Positions 61,932 through 64,000 of a stretch of 64,000 nucleotides of DNA are shown here, in pieces; position 1 is the stretch's first letter; the number at the start of each line of letters is the position of its first letter. The stretch is taken from positions 4,756 through 68,755 of the forward strand of contig NZ_CDPK01000009.1 of NCBI RefSeq assembly GCF_900068895.1, in the 5' to 3' direction. The notes below the pieces were generated by a model that worked only from the letters and a program-made list of their open reading frames with translations, made no database searches and was not told the DNA's origin. A program made the translations under genes and the position numbers. The DNA is from Erwinia sp. ErVv1 (lineage in GTDB: Bacteria > Pseudomonadota > Gammaproteobacteria > Enterobacterales > Enterobacteriaceae).

Positions 61932-63683
61932 ATGTACGATGGCTATCCGGACTTCCAGAATATTATCACTATCGCGGCGCAACGGTTTATCGGGGCGTAT
62001 CAGCAGAGTAATGCTTATTTCCTGTACCCTGAATCCCTCGGCATTCAGGCCGCTGATCCGCTGCCTTTTTCCCTGGATATCGTTCGTAGTTCCAGTGCTG
62101 AAAGCATTTATAGCTGGCTTAGTTTCACGACGGAACTCCAGTATGACAGCGGGCAATGGCTGGCAGAGTTTAAACAACAAAACCCGGATGATACGGTTAA
62201 CATCCTGCCGCTGATCGCGGGTAGCCTGGGATTTGACGTGCCCATTGAGTATCGTAGCAATCTCCGTGAGCATAGTTTTGATGCCACCTGGTATTCGGCA
62301 CAGTACATCAGGTTTATTATTTTACTTAATTCAGAAAGCACCCAGCTTATAGAGGATACAATACTCGATAAAACTATCGGTTTTAATGCCCGGCTGGATG
62401 GTTTTATTGAAGGCGTTTCCCCGCGCCTGCCGTATTCCATCGAATTTGATCCTTCCGTGCTAATGGCTATGTTAACCGACAATGTTCCAGGTACTCCTAC
62501 TGTGGACGGCAATCGGGTGGCATTTAGCTACGACCTGCTAACACAATATCTGTACCAATATATCACGCAGCTGCCGTTGAAAATCAGCCCGGCGCTGCCC
62601 GGGAACAATCCGGCCGGGGTCCGTACTTTCTGCCAGGCATTACTTGATCGTCTGTATAACCTGATGGGCTCGCCCTGCACTGGGCCAGCTAACAGCAATA
62701 CCGCCATGATCTGCCTGGCAACCCAGCAAGAGAGTGGGCGTGCGATCTTCGACCTTGATACGGTTGTGCTGAGCGTGCGCCCGCTGTGCTTTTTACTGGA
62801 TCCCTTTACTGCTGCCCAGCAAATTGCCCGAAAGTCGCCCGACGCGATAATTCACCGGACGACTGCGCCGCTATTACCGGAAGGCAAGCGAGCGATCGAC
62901 GTTTTTTACACTTATCCATCAGGGTTGGACAGCAGTGTCTCTGTTGACATTCAGCTCAGCCTCCCTGTCGGCAATATTTATCCCTATGAACAGAAAAAAA
63001 CCGGGCAACTGACGCTGGATCAAAGTCGGCTAACCTTCGACTTTTTTAGAAATTCGCTGGAAATGAGCCCTTTCTTCTACCAAATCCGCGTTACCTATTT
63101 TCGGGGGGGAAACTGGCAGTCGATCTTCGGTGAAGTTATGCAGTGTAATGAACGCTTTCTGGTACTGGATCCCACTTCACTGCCCTGTAAGTTTATGACT
63201 ATCAGCCTGGATGAAGCCTTTGCCCTGCAAAGCGTAATTCGTGGGCTCTATCACTCAGACGGCTGGGAACAGAATCTGATGTTAACCGGCGAAGCGCCGG
63301 ATTGCAGCTACCCGATCCTCGGTGACAAGACGTATGCCGACGTAGAAGCTCACGAATTATCGGGTGATGGGATCGTCCTGCTGCCCAGACCCGTGACGCT
63401 AACTACCACCATTGGTGCTTACAGTTTCCCACAGTTTGGTTCCCAGCAGGCACGGATATCGGTCTGTCTGCCCGAGGGGGTTTCTGGGGCAGAATTTGAG
63501 TTTGAGCCACAAAACCCGATCCATAGCACTAAATATACCTTCACCCATTTGCATAACACATTCGACTACAAATGGACGGTCACCTCTATTTTTGCCTGCG
63601 GATTTCGCTACAAAAGCATCGGCGGCCAGTGGTCAGCCTACGTAGTCGGCGATCAAACAATTAATTTCACAGGTGAGAGATGA
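61932..63683 (+). CDS. Unrecognised protein, second gene of the Hint operon
   Basis: 583 aa from ATG 61932, with GGTGAG upstream inside the end of the preceding gene; an in-frame GTG at 61920 is the alternative start. I do not recognise a family. There is no signal peptide or clear membrane segment. The sequence is rich in beta-like segments and aromatic residues, with several Cys late in the protein. Four bases separate it from the first gene and an ATGA overlap links it to the third, so the three are one transcription unit and probably work together. Confidence 0.75.
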   Translation: MYDGYPDFQNIITIAAQRFIGAYQQSNAYFLYPESLGIQAADPLPFSLDIVRSSSAESIYSWLSFTTELQYDSGQWLAEFKQQNPDDTVNILPLIAGSLGFDVPIEYRSNLREHSFDATWYSAQYIRFIILLNSESTQLIEDTILDKTIGFNARLDGFIEGVSPRLPYSIEFDPSVLMAMLTDNVPGTPTVDGNRVAFSYDLLTQYLYQYITQLPLKISPALPGNNPAGVRTFCQALLDRLYNLMGSPCTGPANSNTAMICLATQQESGRAIFDLDTVVLSVRPLCFLLDPFTAAQQIARKSPDAIIHRTTAPLLPEGKRAIDVFYTYPSGLDSSVSVDIQLSLPVGNIYPYEQKKTGQLTLDQSRLTFDFFRNSLEMSPFFYQIRVTYFRGGNWQSIFGEVMQCNERFLVLDPTSLPCKFMTISLDEAFALQSVIRGLYHSDGWEQNLMLTGEAPDCSYPILGDKTYADVEAHELSGDGIVLLPRPVTLTTTIGAYSFPQFGSQQARISVCLPEGVSGAEFEFEPQNPIHSTKYTFTHLHNTFDYKWTVTSIFACGFRYKSIGGQWSAYVVGDQTINFTGER

Positions 63684-64000
63684 ACACTGGATATATTAAC
63701 CCTCAGAACATGTTACAAGACTTCTTTCTGCTGGATCGGGCCTTTGCGTTTCACGACCAGACCCGGCAGCCGGAGGACTACACGTATGGCAGTTTTACTC
63801 CCCAGGTTGTTCTGAATAAGGCCGCCGGTCAAATCAGCGCGCTGCAACTGATGATCAGCCCCGCGGGGGGGATGTCGACGTTCGTCGCCCCGAAACAGCC
63901 CGTCGATACCTCAGCGTTAGACGCCTATATCAGAGCGCATTTTATCCCATCCCCAGGGGGGATTAAACTGATACAAAGTGATGTTCGCCAGACTCTGTTC
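63680..64000 (+). CDS. Third gene of the Hint operon, cut by the window end
   Basis: 107 codons are visible, beginning MNTGYINPQNMLQDFF, with no stop before the window ends. ATG 63680 overlaps the preceding stop (ATGA) and GGTGAGAG lies just upstream. I see no recognisable domain in the visible part (SALQLMISPAGGMSTFV). Confidence 0.75.
   Translation, partial: MNTGYINPQNMLQDFFLLDRAFAFHDQTRQPEDYTYGSFTPQVVLNKAAGQISALQLMISPAGGMSTFVAPKQPVDTSALDAYIRAHFIPSPGGIKLIQSDVRQTLF

Overview
The window reads as an enterobacterial chromosome segment carrying a tRNA-Asn-integrated genomic island. A complete tRNA-Asn (14-89) lies at the left edge. The last 16 bases of that tRNA plus the following intrinsic terminator, about 59 bp with two mismatches, are repeated at 59386-59444. 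This is the arrangement of islands that use asn tRNA genes, such as the yersiniabactin HPI and the colibactin pks island. The enclosed ~59.3 kb holds two separate minus-strand secondary-metabolite operons, a decayed metal transporter operon and one IS3-family element. No integrase gene is present between the repeats. I cannot name the genus.

Cluster 1 (319-27121, probable promoter at 27303-27332) is a tightly coupled operon, mostly with ATGA overlaps, of 14 genes. In order of transcription they are: a malonyl-type KS-AT-ACP polyketide synthase; a luciferase-like flavin monooxygenase; a Rossmann protein resembling acyl-ACP reductase; a FAAL-ACP-C-A-T synthetase (A code closest to Ala); a two-module NRPS; a carboxymuconolactone-decarboxylase-like protein; a nucleotidyltransferase; an MFS exporter; a small protein of unknown function; a stand-alone acyl-AMP ligase; a type II thioesterase; a full glutamine-dependent NAD synthetase; a LysE exporter; and a membrane-anchored penicillin-acylase-type Ntn hydrolase. 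The layout suggests an N-acylated lipopeptide-polyketide built as a precursor, exported and deacylated in the periplasm. A GNAT acetyltransferase gene lies just upstream.

Between the clusters lies sitABCD (Mn/Fe ABC importer). sitA and sitB carry in-frame TAG codons, sitC carries a frameshifting deletion, and only sitD is open. An IS150-group element (31755-33195) has inserted into the loop of the terminator that follows sitD.

Cluster 2 (33374-58758) is a second minus-strand operon: GNAT; SbnA-like and SbnB-like enzymes (L-2,3-diaminopropionate synthesis); another penicillin-acylase-type hydrolase; a PvdE/SyrD-type peptide exporter; three NRPS genes with five C-A-T modules; a terminal thioesterase; a type II thioesterase; and an SbnI/SerK-like serine kinase. 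Specificity codes read by eye predict X-Thr-Ser-Dab/Dap-Gly, which fits the dedicated diaminopropionate pathway. The first C domain and the acylase again suggest an acylated, later trimmed precursor.

Right of the island (59445-64000) is a non-coding stretch followed by the start of a plus-strand operon of three unrecognised genes. The first of these carries a Hint (hedgehog/intein-type) domain.
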